Shown: one piece after another, positions 48,673-59,728 of the stretch
How the letters are laid out: each line of letters begins with the position of its first letter
Numbering within the stretch: position 1 is the stretch's first letter
From: Streptomyces alboflavus
GTDB taxonomy: Bacteria; Actinomycetota; Actinomycetes; Streptomycetales; Streptomycetaceae
Direction of reading: 5' to 3'
DNA length: 64,000 bases
NCBI RefSeq assembly: GCF_000716675.1
Contig: NZ_JNXT01000005.1
Location: 62,001 to 126,000, forward strand
The notes under the pieces: generated by a model
Told to the model about the DNA's origin: nothing
Database searches by the model: none
Seen by the model: only the letters and a program-made list of their open reading frames with translations
Program-made: the position numbers and the translations under genes

Positions 48673-49955
48673 GCCTTCGCCTCCCCGGCGGTGCCCTCCT
48701 GCGCCGCGTGCGTCAACTCGGCGCGCTGCTCCTCCAGTTCGTGCTGGTGCTCCATCGCTTCGAGGCGGTCGGCCTCCAGCATCTCGTGCACGGAGTTCAT
48801 CAGGGTCTCCATGTCGACGACGCCCGTGTACTCGCCGCGCCGCCCGGTCACGGCGACCCGGCCCGCGTTGTCGGTGAGGACGGCTTCCAGGGCGTCGCGC
48901 AGCGTCGCGTCCCGGGTCACCGTGTCGTGCACGAGGGTGCCCGCGCGGGCCAGGGAGCCCTTGGCGCGCATCAGGTCGCCGCGGCGCAGCCACTTGTAGG
49001 GGCGGCCGCGCTTGTCGAGCAGGAGCAGTTCGTTGGTGCCGCTCGCACGCAGCTTGTCGAAGATCGTCTGGAGCGGGTCGTCGACGGTCACCGTCGGTAC
49101 GTCCGCCATCTCCACATCGCGTACGCGGGTGAGGTTCAGCCGCTTCAGGGCCGCGCCCGCGCCCACGAAGCCCGACACGAAGTCGTCGGCCGGGTTGGTG
49201 AGGATCGCCTCGGGGGTGTCGAACTGTGCGATGTGCGAGCGCTCGCGCAGGACGGCGATGCGGTCGCCCAGCTTGATGGCCTCGTCGAAGTCGTGCGTGA
49301 CGAAGACGATCGTCTTGTGCAGCTCGTGCTGGAGGCGGATCAGCTCGTCCTGGAGGTGGTCGCGGGTGATGGGGTCGACCGCGCCGAACGGCTCGTCCAT
49401 CAGGAGCACGGGCGGGTCGGCCGCCAACGCCCGTGCCACGCCGACGCGTTGCTGCTGGCCGCCGGAGAGCTGGCGCGGATAGCGGCCGTGGAACTCCGCC
49501 GGGTCCAGGCCCACCAGGTCCAGCATCTCCTCGACCCGCGCCTTGATCCTCGACTTCCCCCAGCCGACCATCTTCGGTACGAGGGCGATGTTCTGAGCGA
49601 CCGTCATGTGCGGGAAGAGCCCGGAGGACTGGATGGCGTAGCCGACCTTGCGGCGCAGCTTCACCGGGTCGATGTCGGTGACGTCCTCGCCATTGATGCG
49701 GATGCGGCCGCTGGTCGGCTCGATCAGGCGGTTGATCATCTTCAGCGTGGTGGACTTCCCGCAGCCCGAAGGGCCCACGAAGATGACGATCTCACCCGCC
49801 TTGATCTCCATGTTCACGCTGTCCACGGCCGGTTCGCCGCTGCCCGGATAGCGCTTGGTGAGATTCTCGAGCTCGATCGTCGCGCCGGTGGTCGCCGCGG
49901 GCGCCGCTTCCTCGGGCGGGGCGGTGGCGGTGGTCGTCTCGGACGTCTCAGACAC
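48669..49955 (-). CDS. ABC transporter ATPase with tandem CBS domains (betaine/choline type)
   Basis: A 428-residue protein. Walker [11 protein letters not shown]-loop [14 protein letters not shown], signature [15 protein letters not shown], Walker B VLLMDEPF and H-loop VTHDFDEA. After about residue 270 two CBS domains follow ([40 protein letters not shown]); in OpuA-type transporters these sense ionic strength or cyclic-di-AMP. The C-terminus is a charged coiled coil. The ATG at 49955 overlaps the upstream permease by 8 bp. Confidence 0.94.
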   Translation of the reverse strand: MSETSETTTATAPPEEAAPAATTGATIELENLTKRYPGSGEPAVDSVNMEIKAGEIVIFVGPSGCGKSTTLKMINRLIEPTSGRIRINGEDVTDIDPVKLRRKVGYAIQSSGLFPHMTVAQNIALVPKMVGWGKSRIKARVEEMLDLVGLDPAEFHGRYPRQLSGGQQQRVGVARALAADPPVLLMDEPFGAVDPITRDHLQDELIRLQHELHKTIVFVTHDFDEAIKLGDRIAVLRERSHIAQFDTPEAILTNPADDFVSGFVGAGAALKRLNLTRVRDVEMADVPTVTVDDPLQTIFDKLRASGTNELLLLDKRGRPYKWLRRGDLMRAKGSLARAGTLVHDTVTRDATLRDALEAVLTDNAGRVAVTGRRGEYTGVVDMETLMNSVHEMLEADRLEAMEHQHELEEQRAELTHAAQEGTAGEAKA

Positions 49956-50595
49956 GGATACCCCTCGGAATCGTCAGCCGGCCGATCAGGACGTACACGG
50001 CGTCGAAGAGCAGCGCGAGGACGATGATCCCCAGCGTGCCCGCGAGCACTTGGTTGAGCGCGTTCTTGCTGCCCAGCGAGGCGATGCCGCGGAAGATCTC
50101 GTTGCCGAGGCCGGGTCCCGACGCGTACGCGGCGATCGCGGCGATGCCCATCAGCATCTGCGTGGAGACCCGGATGCCGGTCAGGATCGGCGGCCACGCC
50201 AGCGGCAGCTCGATCCGCACCAGCCGGTGCAGCCGCGACATCCCGATGCCCTTCGCCGCGTCCACCAGCGTCGGGTCGACCCCGCGCAGGCCCACGATGG
50301 AGTTGCGCACGATCGGAAGCAGGCCGTACAGGATCAGGGCCGTCACCGTCGGCGCCACCCCCAGGCCCACGATCGGGATGAGCAGACCGATCATGGCGAG
50401 CGAGGGGATGGTGAGGATCGTGGACGTCAGAGTGGTGGCGAGATTCCCCGCCCACTCGCTGCGGTACGTCAGGACGCCGATCAGTACGCCGATGGCCGTG
50501 GCCACGACCATGCACTGGAAGACGGCGCTGGCGTGCTGGTACGCGTCCATCAGCAACTGCTGGTGTCGGTTGCCGAGGTAGTCCCAGAAGTTCAT
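49948..50595 (-). CDS. ABC transporter permease (betaine/choline type), first gene of the operon
   Basis: The 215-residue permease starts MNFWDYLGNRHQQLLMDAYQ, common to this family, with about five membrane segments and the EAA loop DAAKGIGMSRLHRLVRIELP. The ATG at 50595 has GAGGTGAA upstream. It is the first of four coupled minus-strand genes (permease, ATPase, permease, binding protein), the usual order for such importers. Confidence 0.93.
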   Translation of the reverse strand: MNFWDYLGNRHQQLLMDAYQHASAVFQCMVVATAIGVLIGVLTYRSEWAGNLATTLTSTILTIPSLAMIGLLIPIVGLGVAPTVTALILYGLLPIVRNSIVGLRGVDPTLVDAAKGIGMSRLHRLVRIELPLAWPPILTGIRVSTQMLMGIAAIAAYASGPGLGNEIFRGIASLGSKNALNQVLAGTLGIIVLALLFDAVYVLIGRLTIPRGIRV

Positions 50596-50672
50596 CTGTG
50601 CCGTTCACCTCGCCGAGAGCGCTCGGACGGCGCCGGGAGGCTCCCGGCGCCCGCGTGCCGTACCCGTCGTCT

Positions 50673-51152
50673 CTACCCAGGTCCGGTGTCGTCGGACGCC
50701 TGTTCCACCAGGGGGATGATCCGCAGCGGGACCGGGTTCTCCATGACGATCGCCGTGGAGGCCCGGACGATGCCATCAAAACCCACCACCCGGTCGATCA
50801 CACGTTGGAGATCGGCGTTCGAGCGGGCCACCAGACGGCAGAGCATGTCGCCGTGACCGGTGATGGTGTGCAGTTCCAGGACCTCGGCCACGGTCGCCAA
50901 ATGGGCCCGTACGTCCGCGCCCTGGCCCTGTTTGATCTCCAGCGTCGCGAACGCCGTCACCGGGTAGCCGAGCGCCGCCGGATCGACGTCCGGGCCGAAT
51001 CCCCGGATGACTCCGTTCGACTGAAGCCGGTCCATCCGCGCCTGCACCGTGCCCCGCGCGACGCCCAGGCGCCGGGACGCCTCCAGGACCCCGATGCGCG
51101 GCTCCCGCGCGAGCAGCACGATGAGCCTGCCGTCCAAATGATCGATCGCCAT
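50673..51152 (-). CDS. hpdA: Lrp/AsnC-family regulator divergent from hppD
   Basis: A 159-residue protein with an N-terminal HTH (about 5-60: DHLDGRLIVLLAREPRIGVL then EASRRLGVARGTVQARMDRL) and a RAM ligand domain (about 70-150: VTAFATLEIKQGQGADVRAH, ITGHGDMLCRLVARSNADLQ). I recall that S. coelicolor hppD is controlled by a divergent gene called hpdA, and this gene is in that position; the symbol is tentative. The ATG is at 51152. A nested dyad in the shared region is a likely binding site. Confidence 0.88.
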   Translation of the reverse strand: MAIDHLDGRLIVLLAREPRIGVLEASRRLGVARGTVQARMDRLQSNGVIRGFGPDVDPAALGYPVTAFATLEIKQGQGADVRAHLATVAEVLELHTITGHGDMLCRLVARSNADLQRVIDRVVGFDGIVRASTAIVMENPVPLRIIPLVEQASDDTGPG

Positions 51153-51168
51153 GCCGCCTCCCTGATGA

Positions 51169-52419
<1,251 letters not shown>

Positions 52420-52465
52420 GACGGGGTTCGCTTCTGTCTGCGGCGGGGTGGGGGTGCCTCCTGTC

Positions 52466-52483
52466 CCGCCGCTACCGCGGCGG
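52466..52483 (+). terminator. Probable terminator of hppD
   Basis: CCGCCGC (52466-52472), loop TACC, and GCGGCGG (52477-52483) form a perfect 7-bp stem 46 bp after the hppD stop. The rest of 52420-52662 has no gene. Confidence 0.5.
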
Positions 52484-52662
52484 ATATCTCCCACCCGCCC
52501 GGCCCGTTTCCAGCCGGCCTCAGGTTTCTGGCCGCCTGTGCCACGGCAGGTGCTTCGGCGTCTGCGGCCCGGCGGTTGCCCCAACCCTGTGGGCAGCTGG
52601 GCCGCCCAGAGGGCGGAACGGGTGGGCACAGCCCCGGTCGGCGGTGCCCTTGACGTGAGGGT

Positions 52663-54279
52663 TCAGTCGGACTGCCTCGCAGGCCTGGCCGGGCGGGGCA
52701 GCTTGGGGACGGGCGCCCCACGCGGCGCGTACACCTGGGCCGGGCCTCCCTCCGGGGGATCCCCCAGGGACTTCAGGGCCGCGTGGGCCGCCGGGACCGC
52801 CAGGGGCGAGAAGTGGGGGTTGATGCGGAGGGCCTCCGCGAGGTGGCGGCGGGCCGCGCCATAGCGGCCGAGCTCCCGCTCGATCGCCCCGCGGTGGTAG
52901 GCGAACAACGCGCTCCGCGGCCCCTTCTTCACGGCGGACTCGACGTGTTTCAGGCCCGCCTTGGACTTGCCGGAGAGATGCAACGCCCACCCCAACGCGT
53001 CCGCGTTCTCCGGCGAAGCGTGCCGCTTGAACTCCGCGGTCAGCCGCCGCACCGCCGCCCCCACATCCCCGTGCTCCGCCTCGAACACCCCGAGCACCCG
53101 CTCGTCGTTCACCCCGCCGAGCCCCCCTTGCCGCACCCGCGCCCGCAGCAGGTCGTACTGCGCGGAAGCGGCGGGCCGCAGCTTCAGGGACTCGTACAAC
53201 TCGCCGAGTTCCAGGGCGTATTCGGGGGCGGGCCGCCGGGCGAGCGCGGCCCGGTACGCGTGCAGGGCGTCCGACGTCCGGCCGACCGCCGCCAGCGCGC
53301 GCCCCTTCGCCGCGAGCGAGGGGTGATGGTCGGGGTCGGCCGCGAGCGCCGCGTCGTAATGGCGCAGCGCGTCGCCGGGCTCACCCCGCTCCCAGGCGAG
53401 CTCCCCGACCCGGTACAGGCAGGCCGCCCGCTCGGCGGGCGTGCGGGCGAGCGCCGCCGCGTCCGAGAGCGCCGCGGCCGCGTCCTCACGCCAGCCCCGG
53501 TCCCGGTAGACCGCCCCGGACCGGACCCGGGCGGCGGCCGTGGCCGGGCTCAGCTTGCGCACCTTCGCCAGGGCCCGCTCGACGCCCTTGTCGTCGCCGA
53601 GCCCCCGGTAGGCGTCGAGGAGCGCCGCGTGCGCCGCCCACCTTCGGGGCGCGACCTTGACCGCCTGTTCGCCCCACTTCTTCGCGCCCCGGTAGTCGTG
53701 CCGGGCGTTGCCGAGCGCCGCGAGGCCGGTGAGCGCGGCCACGTTCCGCTCGGGCCGGGTGCGCAGGGAGGTGCGCAGGGCCCGCTCGGCCTTCGGGTAG
53801 TACGCGGAGTCGGCGGTCCTGAGGCCCCGTTCGACGTACGCGGAACCGAGCACCGCCCACGACTCGTCGTCGCCGGGATGCGCCCGCACCTGCGCCTCCC
53901 GCTCACCGATGAGCACCGCGAGGTCGGGCATCGCGGCCGGCGCCCCGGCTCCCACGGCCGCCGCCGCCCGCCCGGCGGGCCCCAGCGCGGGCGGCGCGGA
54001 GTCCCCGCCCCGGTCGGGCAGGAGGACGAGGACCCCGCCGAGCACGGCACAGCCCGCGACGGCGGCGACGAGGGCGCGGCGCCGGGCGGGGGAGCGGCGT
54101 CGGCCTGCGCCGCCGCCGTCGAGCGGGCCGCGCGCGCCTGCCGACGTCATCAGCGACGTGCGCGCGTGCCGCGGGATCCGGACGCCGTCCGAGCTCTGCA
54201 CCGACGGCGCCGTCGCGGCGGCGGGTGCGGCCCGGGGCGGGTCCTGGGGTGAGGTCTGCGGGGTCTCCTCGGCATCCAT
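52663..54279 (-). CDS. TPR-repeat protein with N-terminal membrane anchor
   Basis: A 538-residue protein. After a Pro/Ala-rich cytoplasmic part comes one membrane helix (about 70-90, RALVAAVAGCAVLGGVLVLL), then about ten TPR-like repeats (DESWAVLGSAYVERGL, YRVGELAWERGEPGDALRHY, HPSLAAKGRALAAVGRTSDA). It probably scaffolds protein contacts outside or at the membrane. The ATG at 54279 is chosen; an in-frame GTG at 54288 is possible. It is divergent from the FAD-linked oxidase. Confidence 0.85.
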   Translation of the reverse strand: MDAEETPQTSPQDPPRAAPAAATAPSVQSSDGVRIPRHARTSLMTSAGARGPLDGGGAGRRRSPARRRALVAAVAGCAVLGGVLVLLPDRGGDSAPPALGPAGRAAAAVGAGAPAAMPDLAVLIGEREAQVRAHPGDDESWAVLGSAYVERGLRTADSAYYPKAERALRTSLRTRPERNVAALTGLAALGNARHDYRGAKKWGEQAVKVAPRRWAAHAALLDAYRGLGDDKGVERALAKVRKLSPATAAARVRSGAVYRDRGWREDAAAALSDAAALARTPAERAACLYRVGELAWERGEPGDALRHYDAALAADPDHHPSLAAKGRALAAVGRTSDALHAYRAALARRPAPEYALELGELYESLKLRPAASAQYDLLRARVRQGGLGGVNDERVLGVFEAEHGDVGAAVRRLTAEFKRHASPENADALGWALHLSGKSKAGLKHVESAVKKGPRSALFAYHRGAIERELGRYGAARRHLAEALRINPHFSPLAVPAAHAALKSLGDPPEGGPAQVYAPRGAPVPKLPRPARPARQSD

Positions 54280-54376
54280 GGCGCTCACTGTGCGTCAATA
54301 CGAAGAGCACATCCCGGCACGCGAACGGCGTCGCACACGGGTTCACACCGATGGCCCCGAGTGCGAGGCTGTGATC

Positions 54377-55786
54377 ATGAGCAGTGGCACGCACAGCACG
54401 CCGGGCACCCCCGCCGCACCCGCCGACCTCCTGGACCGACTCCGCGCGGGCCTCCCCGCCGACGCGCTCCTCACCGACCCGGACGTCACGGCCTCGTACG
54501 CCAACGACATGGCGAGCTTCTGCGAGGCGGGAACGCCCGCCGTCGTGGTTCTGCCACGCACCGTCGAAGAGGTCCAGCACGTGATGCGGACCGCCACCGA
54601 GCTGAAGGTCCCCGTCGTCCCGCAGGGCGCCCGCACCGGCCTGTCCGGCGCGGCGAACGCGAGCGAGGGCTGCGTCGTCCTCTCGCTCGTCAAGATGGAC
54701 CGGATCATCGAGATCAGCCCCGTCGACCGGATCGCCGTCGTCGAGCCCGGCGTCATCAACGCCACGCTCTCCCGCGCGGTGGCCGAGCACGGCCTCTTCT
54801 ACCCGCCGGATCCCTCCAGTTGGGAGATGTGCACCATCGGCGGCAACATCGGCACGGCCTCCGGCGGACTGTGCTGCGTGAAGTACGGCGTGACGGCGGA
54901 GTACGTCCTCGGCCTCGACGTCGTCCTCGCCGACGGGCGCCTGCTCAGCACCGGACGGCGTACCGCCAAGGGCGTCGCCGGATACGACCTGACGCGCCTG
55001 TTCGTCGGCTCCGAGGGCAGCCTCGGCATCGTCGTCCGCGCCGTCCTCGCCCTCAAGCCGCAGCCGCCCCGGCAGCTCGTCCTCGCCGCCGAGTTCGGCT
55101 CCGCCGCCGACGCCTGCGCGGCCGTCTGCAAGATCATGGAGGGCGGCCATGTGCCGTCGCTCCTGGAGCTGATGGACCGCACGACGATCCGCGCCGTCAA
55201 CGCCCTCGGCAACATGGGCCTGCCGGAGACCACCGAGGCCCTGCTCCTCGCCGCCTTCGACACCCCGGACCCCGCCGCCGACCTCGCCGCCGTCGGCGCC
55301 CTGTGCGAGGCGGCGGGAGCGACCCAGGTCGTCCCGGCCGAGGACGCTGCCGAGTCCGAACTCCTCCTCCAGGCACGCCGTCTCTCCCTCACCGCACTCG
55401 AAGCGGTGAAGGGCACGACGATGATCGACGACGTGTGCGTACCGCGCTCCCGGCTCGGCGACATGCTCGACGGCGTCGAGCGGATCGCCGACAAGTACGG
55501 ACTGACCATCGGGGTCTGCGCGCACGCGGGCGACGGCAACACCCACCCCACCGTCTGCTTCGACGCGGCAGACCCCGATGAGTCACGGCGCGCCCGCGAG
55601 TCCTTCGACGAGATCATGGCCCTCGGCCTCGAACTCGGCGGCACCATCACCGGTGAACACGGCGTCGGCGTCCTGAAGAAGGAGTGGCTGGCGCGTGAGC
55701 TGGGACCGGTGGGCGTGGAGATGCAGCGCGCCGTCAAGACGGCGTTCGACCCGCACCACCTCCTCAACCCGGGCAAGCTCTTCTGA
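54377..55786 (+). CDS. FAD-linked oxidase, GlcD/D-lactate dehydrogenase-like
   Basis: A 469-residue protein. The FAD-binding type 4 domain (about 40-220) contains VPVVPQGARTGLSGAANASE, SSWEMCTIGGNIGTASGGLC and RLFVGSEGSLGIVVRAVLAL. The C-terminal domain (about 225-465) has FDEIMALGLELGGTITGEHG and VGVLKKEWLARELG, the catalytic His region of glycolate/D-lactate oxidases. It oxidises a 2-hydroxy acid; no GlcE/GlcF partners are adjacent, so it may work alone. The ATG at 54377 has no strong ribosome site. Confidence 0.93.
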   Translation: MSSGTHSTPGTPAAPADLLDRLRAGLPADALLTDPDVTASYANDMASFCEAGTPAVVVLPRTVEEVQHVMRTATELKVPVVPQGARTGLSGAANASEGCVVLSLVKMDRIIEISPVDRIAVVEPGVINATLSRAVAEHGLFYPPDPSSWEMCTIGGNIGTASGGLCCVKYGVTAEYVLGLDVVLADGRLLSTGRRTAKGVAGYDLTRLFVGSEGSLGIVVRAVLALKPQPPRQLVLAAEFGSAADACAAVCKIMEGGHVPSLLELMDRTTIRAVNALGNMGLPETTEALLLAAFDTPDPAADLAAVGALCEAAGATQVVPAEDAAESELLLQARRLSLTALEAVKGTTMIDDVCVPRSRLGDMLDGVERIADKYGLTIGVCAHAGDGNTHPTVCFDAADPDESRRARESFDEIMALGLELGGTITGEHGVGVLKKEWLARELGPVGVEMQRAVKTAFDPHHLLNPGKLF

Positions 55787-55805
55787 CCCCCCGTGTGGTT
55801 AGCGC

Positions 55806-56285
55806 TCACTCACCGTCCTTCGACTCGTCGCTCGGCCACGGGTCGCGCAGCCACAGCTCGTCCGCGCGGCCAGGGGTGGGGGCGAGCAGCTCGGCCAGGC
55901 CGTCGTCGATGCCGAGCCGCTCGGCCTCAGAGCCCGGAGGGACCACCCGCAGGGTGCGCTCCAGCCAGGCGGACACGGCGGGCGCCGGTGCCTCAAGGAG
56001 CGCGTCGCCGTCGGGCGAGCTGAGCGCCATCAGGACCACGGAGCGCCCCTCGACCTTCGTCGGCCACACCCGCACGTCGCCGTGGCCGCACGGCCTGAAC
56101 ACCCCCTCCACCAGGAGCTCCCGGGCGAACGTCCAGTTCACCGGGTTCTCGGAGCCGATGTGAAAGGCGATGTGGACGGCGTACGGATCGTCGGTGCGGT
56201 AGGTGAGCCGGGCCGGGACGGGGATCGCCCGTTCCGGCGAGAGGACGAGTTTGAGCTCCAGCTCGCGTTCCACCACGGTGTGCAT
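55806..56285 (-). CDS. ssgG: SsgA-like sporulation protein, SsgG type
   Basis: A 159-residue SALP: VERELELKLVLSPERAIPVP, DPYAVHIAFHIGSENPVNWT, FARELLVEGVFRPCGHGDVR, VWPTKVEGRSVVLMALSSPD, GDALLEAPAPAVSAWLERTL. SALPs guide septum placement and spore-wall events. In S. coelicolor the SALP next to the same FAD-linked oxidase is, from memory, ssgG (SCO2924), so synteny gives the name. A C-terminal extension with WLRDPWPSDES is longer than in SsgB. The ATG is at 56285. Confidence 0.9.
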   Translation of the reverse strand: MHTVVERELELKLVLSPERAIPVPARLTYRTDDPYAVHIAFHIGSENPVNWTFARELLVEGVFRPCGHGDVRVWPTKVEGRSVVLMALSSPDGDALLEAPAPAVSAWLERTLRVVPPGSEAERLGIDDGLAELLAPTPGRADELWLRDPWPSDESKDGE

Positions 56286-56576
56286 AGCTCGTGCGCTTCC
56301 TTTCTCTCGCGGCGTGCGCGGCCCTGCGGTGAGGGTCCGCGCACCGGACCCGTTTCGGGCCCGCAGAGAGTGAGAGCGTGCGGGCGGCCAGGCATTACGC
56401 GACTTCGGGAAGATTTTTTTTCGCCGGGTACGACACGGGGCGTGCGGGCGTGTTCGGACGGCGGGGAGGAACCGTGCACGGAAGGGGGCGGTGCGGCGGG
56501 AGCCGCCCGACGCGGTGCGCGGGTCTGATAGATGTGGAGCCTCACAAGACCCCCGAGCAGATACGGGACGACGGAC

Positions 56577-58418
56577 ATGAGCGCCCCAACTCCGGCCCCC
56601 GGCGACGACAGGCCCCGCGAAGGCTACTACCCCGATCCGTCCATTCCGGGATATGTCCGGTACTGGAACGGGGCGGCCTGGGTGCCCGGTACGAGCCGTC
56701 CCGCACCGTCCGACGGCGAACCCCTGCCCGCGCCGCCCCGCTCGGCCACCGCGCCCCCCGCTCCGGCGCCCGCGGCCACGCCCGCGGAGGAGACCGGGCC
56801 GGTGTTCTTCGACGAGGAGCCGGGAGGGGTGACGCAGACCGGCCCTGACACGGACACGAACATCGGCCTCGGCTCCGGCCTCGGTCTGAGCGCGGGGTCT
56901 GACGTCGACGGTGGTGCTGGTGCTGGTGCTGGTGCTGGTGCTGGTGCGCGTGCTGGTGCTGGTGCTGGATCCGGTCATGGCTCCGGCTCCGGCTCCGGGG
57001 CGGGTTCGGGTGCCGGTGGCGGGGACGGGCAGCACGGGGTCAAGCCCGAGCCCGCTTCGGCCTGGCAGGCGGACGCGGCCCGGCAGACGGGGCTCGGCGG
57101 CGAGCAGGACCAGCGGGTTTCGTGGGGTGCGGCGGGTGCGGCGGGTGCTGCCGGGGCGTCCGGTACGCCCGGTGCGCACGGCCAGCCGGACCCGCGGGAC
57201 CCGCGTGTGCGCAGCGAGGGGGCGGCGCCCGGCGCGGCGGCCCCGGCGGGGGCGGCCGGAGGGAGCGCGTCCGAGGGCAGCGCGCGGCGCGTGCCCGCGC
57301 AACAGCAGTCCGGGGCGCGGCAGGAGCCGGGGCAGCGGGAGCAGGCTCCGGCGGCCGTCGGCCGATCCGAGGACGCGGAAGCGGACGGTCCCGGCACGAT
57401 GACCTTCCGGGCCGTCAAGCCCGCCGTGCCGAAGCCCGCCACCACCGAGGGAACGGTGACCTTCCGGCGGCCCACGGGCCCGGTGAAGCCGGCGGGGGCC
57501 GGGACGCCGGACGCCGACGGCGGGACCGAGGGGACCATGGCGATTCGGGCCCTGCGCCCCAAGTCGGGGCAGCCGGAGCCCGCTTCCGGCGCCGCGCAGG
57601 CCCCGGTGGTGCCGCAGCAGACCGCGGTCCCGCAGCAGATCTCAGTCCCGCAGCAGACCGCGGTCCCGCAGCAGCAGGAGCGGGCCCCGCAGGCCGGGGT
57701 CCCGCAGGCCGGAGCCCCGCAGCAGAGCGCGCCCCCGCAGGCCGGTGCCCAGGGCGGGGTCGCCTCGCCGGTGACGTCCGGACCCGGCGGCGGTTCGGCC
57801 TCCTGGGCCCAGCAGGTGCACCAGCTCGCGCAGTCGCCCGGGCAGGGGCAGCCGGGGCCGGGGGACGAGGGGCCCGTCCTGCCGTGGAAGCCGGTGGCCG
57901 CGGACCCGTTCGCAGCGGTGGTGCAGGCGCAGGCGGAGGCGCGGCCCGCCGGACTCGGCAGGCGGCTCGCCGCGCGGCTCATCGACACCGTGGTGCTCGC
58001 CGCCGTGACCGCGGGGGCGGCGCTGCCGCTCGGCACGCGGGCCGCGGACCACATCGACAGCAAGATCGACGCGGCGAAGCTGTCGGGCGAGAAGGTCACG
58101 GTGTGGCTGCTCGACGGGACGACGGCCGGGTACCTCGGCGTGGTGCTCGGCGTGCTGCTTCTCTTCGGGGTGCTCTACGAGGCGCTGCCCACGGCCAAGT
58201 GGGGCCGCACCCTCGGCAAGAAGGTGTGCGGCGTCGAGGTCAGGGACATCGAGGAGCACGGGGCGCCGTCGTTCGGGGCGGCGCTGCGGCGCTGGCTGGT
58301 GTACAGCGTGCCGGGCGTCCTCGTGGTCGGGGTCGTCGGGGTGCTGTGGTGCCTGTTCGACCGCCCCTGGCGCCAGTGCTGGCACGACAAGGCGGCCGGG
58401 ACGTTCGTGGCGGGCTGA
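56577..58418 (+). CDS. RDD-family membrane protein with DUF2510 and long low-complexity region
   Basis: A 613-residue protein. The N-terminal DUF2510 module (about 12-40) reads EGYYPDPSIPGYVRYWNGAA then WVPGTSRP. A 400-residue low-complexity region follows, with Gly-Ala/Ser runs and PQQTAVPQQISVPQQ-type repeats. The C-terminal RDD domain (about 455-610) has AGLGRRLAARLIDTVVLAAV, GRTLGKKVCGVEVRD and RPWRQCWHDKAAGTFVAG, with 3 membrane helices. The role is unknown. The ATG is at 56577. A similar but shorter RDD gene follows. Confidence 0.9.
   Translation: MSAPTPAPGDDRPREGYYPDPSIPGYVRYWNGAAWVPGTSRPAPSDGEPLPAPPRSATAPPAPAPAATPAEETGPVFFDEEPGGVTQTGPDTDTNIGLGSGLGLSAGSDVDGGAGAGAGAGAGARAGAGAGSGHGSGSGSGAGSGAGGGDGQHGVKPEPASAWQADAARQTGLGGEQDQRVSWGAAGAAGAAGASGTPGAHGQPDPRDPRVRSEGAAPGAAAPAGAAGGSASEGSARRVPAQQQSGARQEPGQREQAPAAVGRSEDAEADGPGTMTFRAVKPAVPKPATTEGTVTFRRPTGPVKPAGAGTPDADGGTEGTMAIRALRPKSGQPEPASGAAQAPVVPQQTAVPQQISVPQQTAVPQQQERAPQAGVPQAGAPQQSAPPQAGAQGGVASPVTSGPGGGSASWAQQVHQLAQSPGQGQPGPGDEGPVLPWKPVAADPFAAVVQAQAEARPAGLGRRLAARLIDTVVLAAVTAGAALPLGTRAADHIDSKIDAAKLSGEKVTVWLLDGTTAGYLGVVLGVLLLFGVLYEALPTAKWGRTLGKKVCGVEVRDIEEHGAPSFGAALRRWLVYSVPGVLVVGVVGVLWCLFDRPWRQCWHDKAAGTFVAG
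56910..57012 (+). repeat. GGTGCT microsatellite coding for Gly-Ala/Ser
   Basis: Repeated GGTGCT hexamers (one interrupted as GGTGCGCGTGCT) followed by GGCTCC repeats encode GAGAGAGAGARAGAGAGSG-type sequence inside the RDD gene. Copy number is likely to vary between strains. Confidence 0.85.
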
Positions 58419-58559
58419 CCCGGCCCCAGGGCCGTGGCGGTGTCACTGGCCCCCGGCCGGACGCGGTCCTAGGTTCGGTAGAGGCCCCCACAAGGGAGCC
58501 GTAACCCGGACAGCCGCCCGTCGCATGCGGCGCACTCCACTTCGAGGTGCACTCACCCC

Positions 58560-59276
58560 ATGAGCACCGAACCGCCGCAATACCCCAACGCTCCGGACCC
58601 CGACGACAACGACCCCTTCAAGAAGCAGCCGCCCCCGCCGTCCGACGGCACCCCGCCCCCCGGCGGAGGCTCCCCCTACGACCCGCCCCCGCCGGGCGCG
58701 GGCGGCGGCGACCCGTACTCAGGCGGCGGCACCCCCTTCGGTGGCGGCGGCCCCGGCGGCACGCCACCGCCCCCTTACGGAGGCGACCCCTACGGCGGCG
58801 GCTTCGGCGGGCAGGACCCCCTCGCGGGCATGCCCCCGCTCGCCGACAGCGGCAAACGCGTCCTGGCCCGCATCATCGACATGATCCTCGTCGGCGCGGT
58901 GGCCGTCCTGCTGTCCCTTCTTTTCGGGACGAACGAGTACGACTTGGACCCGGACAAGGTGGACGCCGGCAGGTCGTTCGGCCAGTCGCTGCTCGCCGCC
59001 GTGCTGTACATGGCGTACGACAGCTATCTGATCTCGAAGACGGGCCAGACGCTCGGCAAGAAGTGGCTCGGCATGCGGGTGGCGAACCTCAACGACGGGG
59101 CCAACCCGACGCTGCAGACGGCGCTCGTGCGCTCGGCGGTGCTGTGGATCCCGTTCGCGTTCTGCTGCGCCTGCATCTGGACGGCGATCTGCGGCGGCTG
59201 GAGCTTCTTCGACAAGCCCTACAAGCAGGGGCTGCACGACAAGGCGGCCAAGACCGTGGTGGTCAGCGTGGGCTGA
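58560..59276 (+). CDS. RDD-family membrane protein with proline/glycine-rich N-terminus
   Basis: A 238-residue protein. Residues 1-95 are Pro/Gly-rich (PYDPPPPGAGGG, PYGGDPYGGGFGG). The RDD domain (about 98-235) has ADSGKRVLARIIDMILVGAV, TLGKKWLGMRVANLNDG and YKQGLHDKAAKTVVVSVG, with 3 membrane helices and a Cys-rich third helix (FAFCCACIWTAICGG). It is a paralogue of the preceding gene, which it follows by 141 bp on the same strand. The function is unknown. The ATG at 58560 begins MSTEPPQYPNAPDPDDN. Confidence 0.9.
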   Translation: MSTEPPQYPNAPDPDDNDPFKKQPPPPSDGTPPPGGGSPYDPPPPGAGGGDPYSGGGTPFGGGGPGGTPPPPYGGDPYGGGFGGQDPLAGMPPLADSGKRVLARIIDMILVGAVAVLLSLLFGTNEYDLDPDKVDAGRSFGQSLLAAVLYMAYDSYLISKTGQTLGKKWLGMRVANLNDGANPTLQTALVRSAVLWIPFAFCCACIWTAICGGWSFFDKPYKQGLHDKAAKTVVVSVG

Positions 59277-59371
59277 GCGGCACGAGGGCACAGCGAAGGC
59301 CCGGCGCTGCGGCGGCGCCGGGCGGTGGCCACGGCGGGTCCGTGGGTGTCACCTGCGCGGGCAGGTGACGC

Positions 59372-59728
59372 TCAGGGGCCCGCTGGTTCGCGTACGGGCA
59401 GCGGGGTGTGCTGCGGGGCGGTGGAGTCGGTGGCGAGCACGGTGCGCTGCACCGGGATCCGCTCCTCGAAGGACGAGGGCGCGGACACGGCGGCCGGGAC
59501 CGGGACCGCGGTGGTGGTCAGGGCCTCGGCCGGCTCCGGGGCAGGCTTGGGCAGGGGCACCGTCCAGGCCACGAGCAGGCCGAGGCCGAGCGCGGCGAAG
59601 GTGATGACCGCGACTCCCGGCACCGAACTCGCCTGGGAGAGCAGCAGCATGGCGAGCGCGGAACAGATGACGGTCGCGGAACCGTAGGTGAGCTGTGCGA
59701 CGGTCGGACGAGGCATGGGGCGAGGCAT
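59372..59728 (-). CDS. Small membrane protein of unknown function, 118 aa
   Basis: The ATG at 59728 begins MPRPMPRPTVAQLTYGSATV (a second ATG at 59716 repeats the MPRP start). Two membrane segments (about 14-35, GSATVICSALAMLLLSQ, and 38-58, VAVITFAALGLGLLVAWTV) precede a Pro/Ala/Thr-rich tail. It has no recognised domain. It converges on the RDD gene 95 bp away. Confidence 0.75.
   Translation of the reverse strand: MPRPMPRPTVAQLTYGSATVICSALAMLLLSQASSVPGVAVITFAALGLGLLVAWTVPLPKPAPEPAEALTTTAVPVPAAVSAPSSFEERIPVQRTVLATDSTAPQHTPLPVREPAGP

Noticed and set aside
56905..57760. Possible frameshift or assembly error in the low-complexity part of the RDD gene
   Set aside because: The frame stays open with consistent codon bias through the repeats into a normal RDD domain, so it is a real low-complexity region.
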